A stretch of DNA of 64,000 bases from Roseicyclus mahoneyensis. Its GTDB lineage: Bacteria; Pseudomonadota; Alphaproteobacteria; Rhodobacterales; Rhodobacteraceae. The notes beneath the pieces were generated by a model. It made no database searches. It was not told the origin of the DNA and was given only the letters and a program-made list of their open reading frames with translations. The number at the start of each line of letters is the position of its first letter. Position 1 is the stretch's first letter. A program made the position numbers and the translations under genes. Below, one piece after another: positions 53,717 through 62,770 of the stretch. Location: positions 62,001 through 126,000 of the forward strand of contig NZ_QGGW01000010.1 of the NCBI RefSeq assembly GCF_003148775.1, in the 5' to 3' direction.

Positions 53717-54413
53717 CCTGACCATCTACGACAAGGTCGCCGATGACTGGTGGTCGGACGAGGTGCGCTGGGTCCGCACGCTCAAGAACCTTGTGCCCGG
53801 ACGGCTGGCCTGGTTCGACCGGCACATCGACTGGCAGGGCCGCGATGTGCTGGATCTTGGCTGCGCCGGCGGTTTCATGGCCGAGGCGCTGGCGGCACGC
53901 GGTGCGCAGGTGACCGGCATCGACCCGGCCGAAGGCGCAATCGCGGCCGCCCGCGCACATGCTCACGCCGCGGGACTGCGGATCGGATACGATGTCGGGG
54001 TGGGCGAGGCCCTGCCTTATGGCGATGCGGGCTTTGACGCGGTGGTCTGTGTCGACGTGCTGGAACATGTCGCCGATCTCCAACAGGTGCTGGCCGAGGT
54101 TGCGCGCGTCCTGCGACCGGGCGGGCTGTTCTTGTTCGACACGATCAACCGCAACCCGTTGGCGCGTCTGGCTACGATCACGATCGCCGAGGACCTGCTG
54201 CGGCTGCTCCCACGCGGCACGCATGATCCGGCGCTGTTCATCCGACCGGGCGAATTGCGCCACGCGATGCAGGGCGCGGGGCTGGTGCCCGGCCCGATCA
54301 CCGGCCTTGGACCGCGCGGGATCAACCGGCGGTTCGACCTGACCTTTGGCCCGCTGCCACTGACCGCGATCTTGTTCATGGGCGTCGCGCGCAAGCCTGC
54401 GGCCCGACCATGA
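53706..54413 (+). CDS. Class I SAM-dependent methyltransferase, UbiG-like
   Basis: A 235-residue methyltransferase. Motif I is VLDLGCAGGFMAEALAARGAQVTGIDPAEGAI, motif II is FDAVVCVDVLEHVADL and motif III is RVLRPGGLFLFDTINR. It resembles UbiG (3-demethylubiquinol O-methyltransferase), including the start YDKVADDWWSDEVRW. It overlaps the upstream membrane protein gene by 11 bp and the downstream AerR-like gene by 4 bp. It may be a second UbiG-type enzyme dedicated to this operon rather than the housekeeping one. Confidence 0.8.
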   Translation: MRNDLTIYDKVADDWWSDEVRWVRTLKNLVPGRLAWFDRHIDWQGRDVLDLGCAGGFMAEALAARGAQVTGIDPAEGAIAAARAHAHAAGLRIGYDVGVGEALPYGDAGFDAVVCVDVLEHVADLQQVLAEVARVLRPGGLFLFDTINRNPLARLATITIAEDLLRLLPRGTHDPALFIRPGELRHAMQGAGLVPGPITGLGPRGINRRFDLTFGPLPLTAILFMGVARKPAARP

Positions 54414-55321
54414 GCAGCCTCGGCCGGAGATCACGGCAACAGGACGCACTTGAAGCGACCGCATACGAAAGTATGCTGACGCACGGGAAGGTAGAGGCAA
54501 TGGACACAGCGCAGGGTTCGTTCGACGCGGAAGTGTTCACGCGCACCGCGTCGCTTTTTGCTGCGAAACGCGATGTCTTCGCCCCCGGTGCGGTCGAAGC
54601 GCTTGCCCAAGATATCGTGCGCCGGCTTGCGACGGTCCTTCCGCCCGAGGCCGTTTTCGAAACGCCCGATATCGACGCCGCCCACATCGCCGCCTTTTGC
54701 GAGGCGCTGATCCAGCCCGAGGCGGAGGTCGCGCTGCGCTTCATCCAAGATCGCAGGGCCGAGGGCATAACGCGCCAAGGCGTCTATCTTGGCTACATCA
54801 CGGCCGCCGCGCGCCACCTTGGCGACGGCTGGAACACGGACCGCCTGACCTTTGCGCAGGTGACGTATGGCACCGGTCATCTCTATGCCCTGATGCGGGC
54901 CTTGCGGGCCGAGCGCCCGACCACCCCCCCGGCCATGGACGGCAAGCGCTCGGCGCTGTTTGCCACGGTGCCGGGCGAGGATCATGGCATCGGGATCACC
55001 ATCGCCGCCGACATGTTCCGCGACATGGGCTGGGAGATCGACCTGCGCACCGGCACGGACCACGAAGCCCTGATCGCGCATGTGGACCAGACCCGGCCGC
55101 AGATCATCGGCCTGTCGCTGAGCGGGGAGCGGCGGCTCGATGCCCTCGTGTTGCTGGTGGTGGCGATGCGGATCATCGTGCCGCATGCCGTGATCGGCGT
55201 TGCGCCTGGGCCAAGTGTCGATGCGGACTGGCTGCATGCGCTGGTCGATATCGACCTTGTGTTCCGCGATACGCGCACGGCCTTTCAGGACCTTGATCGC
55301 CTGATCCGCCTGCGCGGCTGA
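54410..55321 (+). CDS. AerR/PpaA-like cobalamin-binding regulator
   Basis: A 303-residue protein. The N-terminal half is helical (about 85-165). The C-terminal half is a B12-binding Rossmann domain with the lower-ligand motif EDHGIG (H192 in the D-x-H-x-x-G pattern), then IIGLSLSGERRLDALVLLVVAMRI. AerR/PpaA proteins bind cobalamin in the light and modulate CrtJ/PpsR repression of photosystem genes. No bacteriochlorophyll genes lie in this window. Two starts are possible: 54410 (ATGA overlap, weak ribosome site) and 54500 (good GAGG site). Confidence 0.75.
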   Translation: MSSLGRRSRQQDALEATAYESMLTHGKVEAMDTAQGSFDAEVFTRTASLFAAKRDVFAPGAVEALAQDIVRRLATVLPPEAVFETPDIDAAHIAAFCEALIQPEAEVALRFIQDRRAEGITRQGVYLGYITAAARHLGDGWNTDRLTFAQVTYGTGHLYALMRALRAERPTTPPAMDGKRSALFATVPGEDHGIGITIAADMFRDMGWEIDLRTGTDHEALIAHVDQTRPQIIGLSLSGERRLDALVLLVVAMRIIVPHAVIGVAPGPSVDADWLHALVDIDLVFRDTRTAFQDLDRLIRLRG

Positions 55322-55482
55322 AACAGGCGGCTGCGGGCACCGGCCGGGCGGCAGGACGGGTCCGACCCGCCTGTCCCGCTCGGGTGGCGCGGCGCGGCCG
55401 TATTTCCGCAAAGTCTCGACACCACTGCCTCCGTCGCAGGGCCTTTGCCGCCCGATCTTGATCCGTGCGCCTGTCACGGGAA

Positions 55483-55504
55483 ATTGCGCAAACGTTTGCT
55501 CAAT
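55483..55504. promoter_or_regulatory. LacI-type operator upstream of the LacI regulator gene
   Basis: A 22-bp near-perfect palindrome centred on GCAAACGTTTGC, with ATTG..CAAT ends and one symmetry mismatch (CGC versus GCT flank). It sits 66 bp before the LacI gene start. The AAACGTTT core is characteristic of LacI-family sites. Confidence 0.75.
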
Positions 55505-55569
55505 AGAAGAACTCGCGGTAGCCTGACAACGCACGACCAAGAGAATCGGCTGGGACGGCGGAGGCCCGG

Positions 55570-56604
55570 ATGAGCTCGACGACGATCAAGGACATTGCCC
55601 GGGCGCTCGACCTGTCGGTGTCGACCGTCTCGCGCGCCTTGTCTGGGCAGGGTCGCATTCCCGATGTCACCCGCGCCCGTGTGCAAGATGCCGCGCGCAA
55701 GCTGGGCTACACACCCAACCGTGCCGCGCAGGTTCTGGTCGGCAAGCGCAACAGCGGCTTTGCCGGGCTGGTGCTGACCGATCCGGGCTATGGGCGCGAA
55801 GACAGCTATCTGGGCGACTACATCTCGGGTCTGGGCCACGGGCTGGCCGAGGCGGGCGTTGACCTGTTTCTGGCCGCCATCCCGGAAGGCCAGTCCGAAC
55901 TGTCGGTGATCCGCAACATCGTGGCGACGCGCCGGGCCGACGGGCTGATCCTTGGCCGGACCTCCGAGGTGGACCCGCGGGTCGACTATCTGCTGGCGGA
56001 GGGGTTTCCCTTTGTCACCCATGGGCGCGTAGCCACCGAGGTCGCGCGCCATGACTGGATCGACACCGATGGCTTCACCGCCTTCGGGCAGGCCTTCGAT
56101 CTGCTTTACGGTCTGGGCCACCGCCGCTTTGCCCTTTTGACCATCGAGGAGCCGATGACCTTTCGCCTGCACCGGACCGAGGGGTTGGTGCAAGCGATGG
56201 AGCGGCGCGGCGACCCGCACGTGAGCCTGCGCATCGTGACATCGCCCCGCTATGACGCGGCGCGGCGGGCGCAGGTGATCCGGGACCTGCTGCAATCGGA
56301 TGACCGGCCCACGGCCGTTCTTGCGATGTTCGACGGTCTGGCGCTGGCGGTGCTGCGCGAGGCCGAGGGGCTGTCGCTGTCGGTGCCGGGCGATCTGAGC
56401 GTGATCGGCTTCGACAACATCGCCTCGGCCGCCATGGCGCGGCCGGGTCTCACGACCTTCGACAGCGACACCCATGCCGCTGCGCGGGAATCGGCACAGA
56501 TGCTTGTGGCCCGGATCAGGGACCCTCAGGCGCCGCCGATGAAACGGCTGGTACGGCCAAGGCTGGTCTTGCGGGCCAGCCATGGCGCGGCACCGGCACG
56601 ATAA
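55570..56604 (+). CDS. LacI-family transcriptional regulator of the sugar operon
   Basis: A 344-residue repressor. The N-terminal HTH is TIKDIARALDLSVSTVSRALSGQGRIPDVTRARVQDAARKLGYTPNRAAQVLV, with the hinge helix at its end. A periplasmic-binding-like effector domain follows (GHRRFALLTIEEP, LSVIGFDNIASAAMARPGLTTF). It begins the operon 23 bp before the binding-protein gene and is probably autoregulated through the palindrome at 55483. It resembles AglR-type regulators, but the inducer is unknown. Confidence 0.9.
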   Translation: MSSTTIKDIARALDLSVSTVSRALSGQGRIPDVTRARVQDAARKLGYTPNRAAQVLVGKRNSGFAGLVLTDPGYGREDSYLGDYISGLGHGLAEAGVDLFLAAIPEGQSELSVIRNIVATRRADGLILGRTSEVDPRVDYLLAEGFPFVTHGRVATEVARHDWIDTDGFTAFGQAFDLLYGLGHRRFALLTIEEPMTFRLHRTEGLVQAMERRGDPHVSLRIVTSPRYDAARRAQVIRDLLQSDDRPTAVLAMFDGLALAVLREAEGLSLSVPGDLSVIGFDNIASAAMARPGLTTFDSDTHAAARESAQMLVARIRDPQAPPMKRLVRPRLVLRASHGAAPAR

Positions 56605-56627
56605 TCAACGAAAGGGAGGATGAAATC

Positions 56628-57893
56628 ATGAATAAGCTTGAGACACTGAAGGCAGGCGCGGCCCTTGCCACGATGACGCTTTTGGCGGGGCCGGCTGCGG
56701 CCGAGGCCCTGTTTTGGTCGACCCAAGCCAAACCGGTCGAGGAAACCCAAGCCATGCGCGAACAGGTGCTGGCCGGTTTCGAGGGCGGCGTCGACTATCA
56801 GGGCATGGACGAGGGCCCATGGCTCACGCGGATTCAGGCCGAGATGCAGGCCGGTAGCGGCACCATCGCGGTGCTGGGCGGGTTGCACGGCGACCTGAGC
56901 GGACTGGGCGAGGGGTTGATGGACCTGTCCGCCATCGACACCTCCGTGATCGGGGATGCCATGCTGGAGCTGGGCCGTCTGGGCACCGACCAGCAGCTTT
57001 ACGTTCCGTGGATGCAGGCCACCTATCTGATGGCCGCCAACCGCGAGGCACTGCAATACCTGCCCGAGGGTGCCGATCTGAACGCGCTGACCTATGACCA
57101 GCTGATCGCATGGGCAGCCGCCGTCCACGAAGCGACCGGAGAACGCCGTTTCGGCTTTCCGGCCGGTCCGCAAGGGTTGCGCCACCGCTTTTTCCAGGGC
57201 TTTTTGCTGCCCGCCTATACCGGGTCGACCGTGACCGAATTCCGGTCCGAGGCTGCGGTGGAGGCCTGGGGCGTCTTTGCGGAACTCTGGAGCCACACCA
57301 CCCCGGCCTCGACCAACTACAGCTTCATGCAAGAGCCGCTTTTGACCGGCGATGTCTGGATCGCCTTTGACCATGTCGCGCGGCTGGCCGATGCCTTCAA
57401 CCAGCGGCCCGATGATTTCGTGGCCTTCCCGGCTCCTGCAGGCCCCGAGGGCCGGGCCTACATGCCGGTGCTTGCGGGTCTTGCGGTGATGAACACCGCC
57501 CCGGATGCGGAGCAGTCGATGGCGCTGGTCAACTACATGCTGCAACCCGAGACACAGATCGCCACCCTGCGCGCCACCAACTTCTTTCCGGTGATGCCGG
57601 TCGACATGCCCGATGACATGCCGGCCTCGGTTCAGGCTTTCGCGCCTGCGATTGCAACCATGACCGGGGCGAGCGATGCGCTTCCGGCGCTTTTGCCGAT
57701 GGGACTTGGCGAATTGGGGGGCCAGTTCAGCCAGATCTACACCGACACCTTCGAGCAGATCATTCTGGCCGGTCGCCCGGTCGAGGCCACGCTCGATGCC
57801 CAGGCCGAGGTGCTGCGCGCGCTGATGGTTCAGGCCAATGCGCCGTGCTGGGCGCCGGACGAGCCGTCCGACGGCCCCTGCCCGGTGAACTGA
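56628..57893 (+). CDS. Sugar ABC transporter binding protein (family 1)
   Basis: A 421-residue extracellular solute-binding protein with signal peptide (MNKLETLKAGAALATMTLLAGPAAAEA). The mature part has LFWSTQAKPVEETQAMREQVLAGFEGGVDYQGMDEGPW and the family 1 hinge text LTGDVWIAFDHVARLADAFNQRPDDFVAFPAPAGPEG. It has a strong ribosome site (AAGGGAGG). The GH63-like hydrolase at the end of the operon suggests a glycosylated small molecule as ligand. Confidence 0.85.
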   Translation: MNKLETLKAGAALATMTLLAGPAAAEALFWSTQAKPVEETQAMREQVLAGFEGGVDYQGMDEGPWLTRIQAEMQAGSGTIAVLGGLHGDLSGLGEGLMDLSAIDTSVIGDAMLELGRLGTDQQLYVPWMQATYLMAANREALQYLPEGADLNALTYDQLIAWAAAVHEATGERRFGFPAGPQGLRHRFFQGFLLPAYTGSTVTEFRSEAAVEAWGVFAELWSHTTPASTNYSFMQEPLLTGDVWIAFDHVARLADAFNQRPDDFVAFPAPAGPEGRAYMPVLAGLAVMNTAPDAEQSMALVNYMLQPETQIATLRATNFFPVMPVDMPDDMPASVQAFAPAIATMTGASDALPALLPMGLGELGGQFSQIYTDTFEQIILAGRPVEATLDAQAEVLRALMVQANAPCWAPDEPSDGPCPVN

Positions 57894-57916
57894 ACCCATC
57901 CGACATGTGACCTGCG

Positions 57917-57941
57917 CCCTTCCCCCCAACCGGGGGAAGGG
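57917..57941 (+). terminator. Hairpin between the sugar binding-protein gene and its permease genes
   Basis: A perfect 10-bp stem (CCCTTCCCCC / GGGGGAAGGG) with loop CAACC lies 24 nt after the binding-protein stop. It has no T-run. It probably retains or stabilises the upstream message so that binding protein exceeds permease. Confidence 0.65.
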
Positions 57942-58018
57942 TCTGAACAAGGTGGCGGACGCGCGTCGTCCCGCGAAGCCCGACCCACACCTGCCTGCGC
58001 CCGCACAAGGAAAGCGCC

Positions 58019-58861
58019 ATGCCCCGCGCCTTGCCCTACCTTCTCTTGCTGCCCGCGACGCTGTTTCTGGTGGTGTTTTTCCTTTACCCGTTCGTGAACG
58101 TAGCCTGGGACAGCGTCACCCGCGGCGGCGAGATGACGCTGGCCAATTACCAGCGTATGGCGAGCCACTGGAAATTCCCGACCGCGTTCTGGAATACGCT
58201 GTTGCTGGCGGGCATCGTGGTGCCGATCCAGTTGGCCATGGCGCTGACCATGGCTTCGATCGTGACCAAGCTGCAAAAGGGGCGGTCGACGCTGCTTTAC
58301 ATCTTCGCCATTCCGCTGGGCATCTCGGACCTTGCGGCGGGGCTGATCTGGCTGGCGATCTTCGAGCAATCGGGGTTTCTCAACTCCATGCTCTACGGGC
58401 TGGGCGTGATCGAGCGGCCGATCCTGTTTCTGAGCTACCAAAACACATGGGTGATCTTGCTGGCCATCGTGCTGGCCGAGGTCTGGCGCGCGACCGCGAT
58501 CATGATGGTGATCCTTGTCGCGGGCATGGGCCTGATCCCCAAGGAATACGGCGAGGCGGCCGAGGTCTTTGGCGCGTCGCGCTGGCAACGCTTCACCCGC
58601 GTGACACTACCGATGCTGAAGCCAAGCCTGCAGACGGCGCTGATCTTGCGCGTGATCCTTGCCTTCGAGGTCTTTGCCGTGGTCGTGGCGCTTGGCGGCA
58701 CGCAATTCCCCGTGCTGATGAGCGAGACTTATCAGTGGCAGTTCACCATGCAGGACCGGGGCGTGGCCGCGGCCTATGCGATGGTCATCCTCGGCATTTC
58801 CGTGGCCTTCACGCTGGTCATCTTGCGCCTGCTGCATGTGCCCAAGGAGGCCCGGATATGA
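58019..58861 (+). CDS. Sugar ABC transporter permease (MalF type)
   Basis: A 280-residue inner-membrane permease with six helices. The coupling motif is EYGEAAEVFGASRWQRFTRVTLPMLKPSLQTALILR. The start (MPRALPYLLLLPATLFLVVFFLYPF) follows AAGGAAA. Its stop overlaps the ATG of the second permease gene. Confidence 0.9.
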   Translation: MPRALPYLLLLPATLFLVVFFLYPFVNVAWDSVTRGGEMTLANYQRMASHWKFPTAFWNTLLLAGIVVPIQLAMALTMASIVTKLQKGRSTLLYIFAIPLGISDLAAGLIWLAIFEQSGFLNSMLYGLGVIERPILFLSYQNTWVILLAIVLAEVWRATAIMMVILVAGMGLIPKEYGEAAEVFGASRWQRFTRVTLPMLKPSLQTALILRVILAFEVFAVVVALGGTQFPVLMSETYQWQFTMQDRGVAAAYAMVILGISVAFTLVILRLLHVPKEARI

Positions 58862-59706
58862 CCGAGGCTGGGACCCAAGACGCGCCACCTGCCCCCGACC
58901 GCGTGCGCCGGTCGGGCCGATGGGTCTTTGTCACCGGCGTCGGCCTGCTGGTCGCATGGGTTCTGGTGCCGATCTGGCTTTTGCTCGCCAATGCGCTGTC
59001 GGCGCCCGCCGAGGTCACGGCCTTTCCGCGATCCATCATTCCGTCCTTCGACACCGCATCGCTGGAGTTCTTCTTCGGCTTCCGGGGCGTGCTGGATGCG
59101 CTGTGGAATTCCATTCAGGTCGCAAGCGTCACGATGATCGTGGCCATAGGCCTTGGCGCACCGGCGGGCTATGCGCTGTCGCGCTTCGATTTTCCGGGGA
59201 AAGAGGCGTTCCGCTTTCTCGTCATCATGACCCGCGCCTTTCCCTTGCCGCTTCTGGCGCTGCCGCTGGCGGTTATGTTCATCCGCACGGGCCTTGACGA
59301 CACGATCCTTGGCCTTGCGCTGGTGCATGCGACGCTGGCGCTGCCCTTTGCCGTCCTCATCACCTTTTCGCTCTTTTCCGGCATTCCTGTTGAGTTAGAG
59401 GAAGCCGCATGGACGCTGGGCTGCACGCGATTGCAGGCCGTGATCAAGGTCGTCTTGCCGCTGGCCGCCCCCGGCATCGCGGCATCCGCCGTCTTCGCCT
59501 TCGTCATCTCGTGGAACGAGGTCTTTGCGGCGGCCGTTCTGACGATCGAGAACCGGACGCTGACGGCCTTCTTGCTGCAATCGCTCGACGTGTCGCCCCT
59601 GCACCTGAAATTCGCGGGCGGGGCGGCGCTGGTGATCCCGGCGCTGCTCTTCATCTTCGCGGTGCGCAAGTATCTCTTTGCCATGTGGGGGATCGCAAAC
59701 CGATGA
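58858..59706 (+). CDS. Sugar ABC transporter permease (MalG type)
   Basis: A 282-residue permease with the MalG-type coupling loop (PVELEEAAWTLGCTRLQAVIKVVLPLAAPGIAASAVFAFVISWNEVF). The ATG at 58858 overlaps the preceding stop by 4 bp and gives the usual first helix (GRWVFVTGVGLLVAWVLVPIWLLLA). Confidence 0.9.
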   Translation: MTEAGTQDAPPAPDRVRRSGRWVFVTGVGLLVAWVLVPIWLLLANALSAPAEVTAFPRSIIPSFDTASLEFFFGFRGVLDALWNSIQVASVTMIVAIGLGAPAGYALSRFDFPGKEAFRFLVIMTRAFPLPLLALPLAVMFIRTGLDDTILGLALVHATLALPFAVLITFSLFSGIPVELEEAAWTLGCTRLQAVIKVVLPLAAPGIAASAVFAFVISWNEVFAAAVLTIENRTLTAFLLQSLDVSPLHLKFAGGAALVIPALLFIFAVRKYLFAMWGIANR

Positions 59707-59739
59707 CCCGCCCCCGCAAAAAACGACAGGAGGTCTGAC

Positions 59740-60774
59740 ATGGCCGAAATCCGCATCAAGGGCGTCGCTAAGGACTTTGGGACCTTCACCGCGCTGCATG
59801 ACGTCGACCTGACCATCGCGGACCGCGAATTCATGGTGCTTCTGGGCGCGTCTGGCTGCGGAAAGACCACGCTTTTGCGCATCATCGCGGGGCTTGAGAC
59901 CGCCACAAAGGGCGAAGTCTGGATCGGCGACCGGCGGGTGGACCAGTTGCCGCCGCGCGAACGGGGCATCGCCATGGTGTTCCAGAACTACGCCGTTTTT
60001 CCGCATCTGACGGTGTTCGAAAACATCGCCTTTGGCCTGCGCATGAAGAGGATGCCGCAAGCCGAGGTCACGCGCCGCGTCACGCGCACGGCGGAGCTGA
60101 TGCATATCGAGCAATTGCTCAAACGCTATTCCGGCCAGTTGTCGGGCGGGCAGCGCCAGCGTGTTGCCGTGGCGCGCGCGCTGGCGATGGAGCCCGAGGT
60201 GATCTTGATGGACGAGCCGCTGTCCAACCTCGACGCGCTGCTCAGGCTGGAGATGCGGGCCGAGTTGAAAGGCGTGCTGGCGGGCTCGAACACCACGACG
60301 ATCTACGTCACCCACGACCAGGTCGAAGCGATGAGCCTGGCCGACCGCATCTCGGTGATGAACGGCGGCAAGATCGTGCAGGCGGCAGGCCCCGTGGAGG
60401 TCTATCGCAACCCCGCCGCACGCTTTGTCGGCAGTTTCATCGGCAACCCGCCGATGAACTTCCTGTCAGCCAGCCCGGCCGGGGCGGGTCAATGGCAGGT
60501 TGGCGGGCAGGTCTTTGCCGGGCCCGAAGCGCCCGCTGCCGAATTCGCCATCCGCCCCGAGGATCTGCACCCAAGCGACACCGGCCTGCCCGCAGAGGTG
60601 CGCGTGGTCGAGCCGCTGGGGCCGCATACACTGGTCACCGCCACCGTGGCGGGCCAGCCGTTTCGCGCCGTGATCGACAGCACGCTGGTGCCCCGCCCCG
60701 GCGATGTGCTTCACCTTGCCCCGATGGCAGACCGTATCCGTTGGTTCAACCCCGAGACCCAGAAAGCCCTGTGA
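59740..60774 (+). CDS. Sugar ABC transporter ATP-binding protein (UgpC/MsiK type)
   Basis: A 344-residue ATPase. Walker A is GASGCGKTT, the signature is LSGGQRQRVAVARALAMEP and Walker B is VILMDEPLSNLD. The C-terminal regulatory OB-fold typical of MalK/UgpC follows (FVGSFIGNPPMNFLSA, EFAIRPEDL, RPGDVLHL). It has a strong ribosome site (AGGAGG). Its stop overlaps the start of the hydrolase gene (TGATG). Confidence 0.92.
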   Translation: MAEIRIKGVAKDFGTFTALHDVDLTIADREFMVLLGASGCGKTTLLRIIAGLETATKGEVWIGDRRVDQLPPRERGIAMVFQNYAVFPHLTVFENIAFGLRMKRMPQAEVTRRVTRTAELMHIEQLLKRYSGQLSGGQRQRVAVARALAMEPEVILMDEPLSNLDALLRLEMRAELKGVLAGSNTTTIYVTHDQVEAMSLADRISVMNGGKIVQAAGPVEVYRNPAARFVGSFIGNPPMNFLSASPAGAGQWQVGGQVFAGPEAPAAEFAIRPEDLHPSDTGLPAEVRVVEPLGPHTLVTATVAGQPFRAVIDSTLVPRPGDVLHLAPMADRIRWFNPETQKAL

Positions 60775-62033
60775 TGACCACCCTTTCCGAGCACGCCATT
60801 GCCATCCTGCGCGAGAATGACCGCGGCAGCTACACGGTGCCTACCAAGGGCCTTTACCCGTTCCAGTGGAACTGGGATTCGTGCCTGACCGCCCTTGGCC
60901 AGCGCCATTTCGACGAGGCCCGCGCCTGGACCGAGATCGAGACGCTGTTCGCCCATCAATGGCTCTGCGGGATGGTGCCCCATATCGTGTTCCACCAGAT
61001 GGATGACGGCTATTTCCCCGGCCCGACCGTCTGGGCCACGGGGCGCCCGGTGCCCACCAGCGGCATCACCCAGCCGCCCGTCGCGGGCTTTGCGCTGAAG
61101 CGCCTGTTCGACCGCGCCACCGACCGCCCGGCGGCCGAAGCGCAGGCGCGTGCGCTTTTGCCCAAGGTGGCGGCATGGCACCGCTGGTTCTTTGCCACCC
61201 GCGACCCGGGGGGCGAGGGGCTGGTGGCGATCTTGCACCCATGGGAATCGGGGCGCGACAATTCGGTGGATTGGGACGCGCCCTTTGCCCGCGTGCCGAC
61301 CGACGGGATCGCGCCCTACACCCGCCGCGACACGCAGCACGCCAACCCCGAGCATCGCCCGACCAAGGCGCAATATGACCGCTACCTCTGGCTGGTGGAG
61401 CATTTCCGGGCGCTCGACTGGGATACCGCCAGGATGCACGACGCCTCACCCTTTCAGGTGATCGATCCGGGTTTCAATGCGATTCTGATCCGGTCCTGTG
61501 CGGAACTGGCCGATCTGGCGGATGCCTTGGGCGAGACGGCGCTTGCCGCCGAGAACCGGGCGCTTGCCGCCAAGGGGCTGGCCGCGATGGAAAGCCTGTG
61601 GTCCCCCGAGCACGGCCAATACCTGTGCCGCGACCGGGCGGCCGGTGCGCTGATCGACAGCCCGTCGGTGGGCGGATTGCTCGCGGCCTTCTGCGCCATC
61701 CCCCCTGCCCGCGCCGAGGCCATCACCGCAAAGATCGAAGCGCATGGCACGCGGTTCCGGGTCGCCAGCCACCCGCCACAGTCAGCCGAGTTCGACGCCA
61801 AGCGCTACTGGCGGGGGCCCGTCTGGCTGGTGGTGAACTACATGATCGCCGACGGCCTTGCGCATGCCGGGCAAGAAGCTGCCGCCGCCCGTATCACGGC
61901 CTCAAGCCTTGATCTGATCCGCGAAAGCGGCTTTGCCGAATATTACGACCCGATCACCGGCGAGCCGCTGGGGGGCGGGCGGTTCACATGGACAGCGGCG
62001 ATGGTGCTGGAATTCCTCGCCATGGAGGGCTGA
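60774..62033 (+). CDS. GH63-like glycoside hydrolase (mannosyl-/glucosylglycerate hydrolase type)
   Basis: A 419-residue (alpha/alpha)6-barrel protein. The GH63/MGH pattern is LYPFQWNWDSCLTALG (28-43), LHPWESGRDNSVDWD with the likely general acid Asp, and YDPITGEPLGGGRFTWTAAM with the likely general base Glu near the C-terminus. No signal peptide is present, so it is cytoplasmic and would act on imported substrate. Known relatives hydrolyse mannosylglycerate or glucosylglycerate. It is coupled to the ATPase gene upstream and followed by a PIG-L deacetylase gene after 1 bp. Confidence 0.82.
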   Translation: MTTLSEHAIAILRENDRGSYTVPTKGLYPFQWNWDSCLTALGQRHFDEARAWTEIETLFAHQWLCGMVPHIVFHQMDDGYFPGPTVWATGRPVPTSGITQPPVAGFALKRLFDRATDRPAAEAQARALLPKVAAWHRWFFATRDPGGEGLVAILHPWESGRDNSVDWDAPFARVPTDGIAPYTRRDTQHANPEHRPTKAQYDRYLWLVEHFRALDWDTARMHDASPFQVIDPGFNAILIRSCAELADLADALGETALAAENRALAAKGLAAMESLWSPEHGQYLCRDRAAGALIDSPSVGGLLAAFCAIPPARAEAITAKIEAHGTRFRVASHPPQSAEFDAKRYWRGPVWLVVNYMIADGLAHAGQEAAAARITASSLDLIRESGFAEYYDPITGEPLGGGRFTWTAAMVLEFLAMEG

Positions 62034-62034
62034 T

Positions 62035-62748
62035 TTGCGCGTTCTTGCCATCGGGGCCCATCCCGACGATCTGGAGATCTACGCCTTTGGCACGCTGTCG
62101 GCCTGGGCTGGAATGGGGGCGCGGCTGACGCTGGCGATTGCGACGGATGGCGCGAAGGGCGGCGCTTTGCCTGCGGAAGAGTTGAAGCGCCTGCGCGCGC
62201 AAGAGACGACGGCCGCGCTGGCCCCTTTGGGCGCGCCACTGCTCATGGGCTTTCCCGATGGCGCATTGCGCGCCGATGCCGCGCTGGAGGATGCCTTGCG
62301 CGATCTGATCGGGCAGGCCGCGCCCGACCTGCTGGTGACCCATGCGCCCAATGACTACCACGCCGACCACCGCGCCCTGTCCGCGGCTGCGCTGCAGGCG
62401 TCAGGATTTTCTGTGCCGGTCCTGTTCATGGACACGATGAACGGCACCGGCTTCGTGCCGACACACTGGGTCGATGTCACCGCGCATTGGCCCGCGAAAA
62501 CAGCCGCCATCCTTGCGCACACCAGCCAAGACCCCGACCGCTTCGCCGCGATGGCGACCCGTCAGGCCGCCTTTCGCGCCGGCGAATGCAACGCGCCCCC
62601 CGAAGCGCGGGCCGAGGCGTTCCGCTTCGAGCCGCGCTTTCCCTTTGCCGATATCCGCGCTCTGCTGCCTCCTGCCCCATCGCTGCGCCCTGTCGGCGCG
62701 CGCGATCGTGCGGCACCGGACCGAGCCGGCCGTCCGGATCGGTCCTGA
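62035..62748 (+). CDS. PIG-L family (LmbE-like) deacetylase
   Basis: A 237-residue zinc-dependent protein starting from TTG at 62035 (LRVLAIGAHPDDLEIYAFGTL), 1 bp after the hydrolase stop. The AHPDD metal motif and the second ligand region HAPNDYHADH are intact, so it should be a functional amide hydrolase, unlike the altered galB paralogue. The TTG start places the protein exactly at the first strand, and no ATG fits. It may remove an N-acyl group from the sugar handled by the operon. Confidence 0.8.
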   Translation: MRVLAIGAHPDDLEIYAFGTLSAWAGMGARLTLAIATDGAKGGALPAEELKRLRAQETTAALAPLGAPLLMGFPDGALRADAALEDALRDLIGQAAPDLLVTHAPNDYHADHRALSAAALQASGFSVPVLFMDTMNGTGFVPTHWVDVTAHWPAKTAAILAHTSQDPDRFAAMATRQAAFRAGECNAPPEARAEAFRFEPRFPFADIRALLPPAPSLRPVGARDRAAPDRAGRPDRS

Positions 62749-62770
62749 CCGGCAGGCGCAACCTGTGGCG

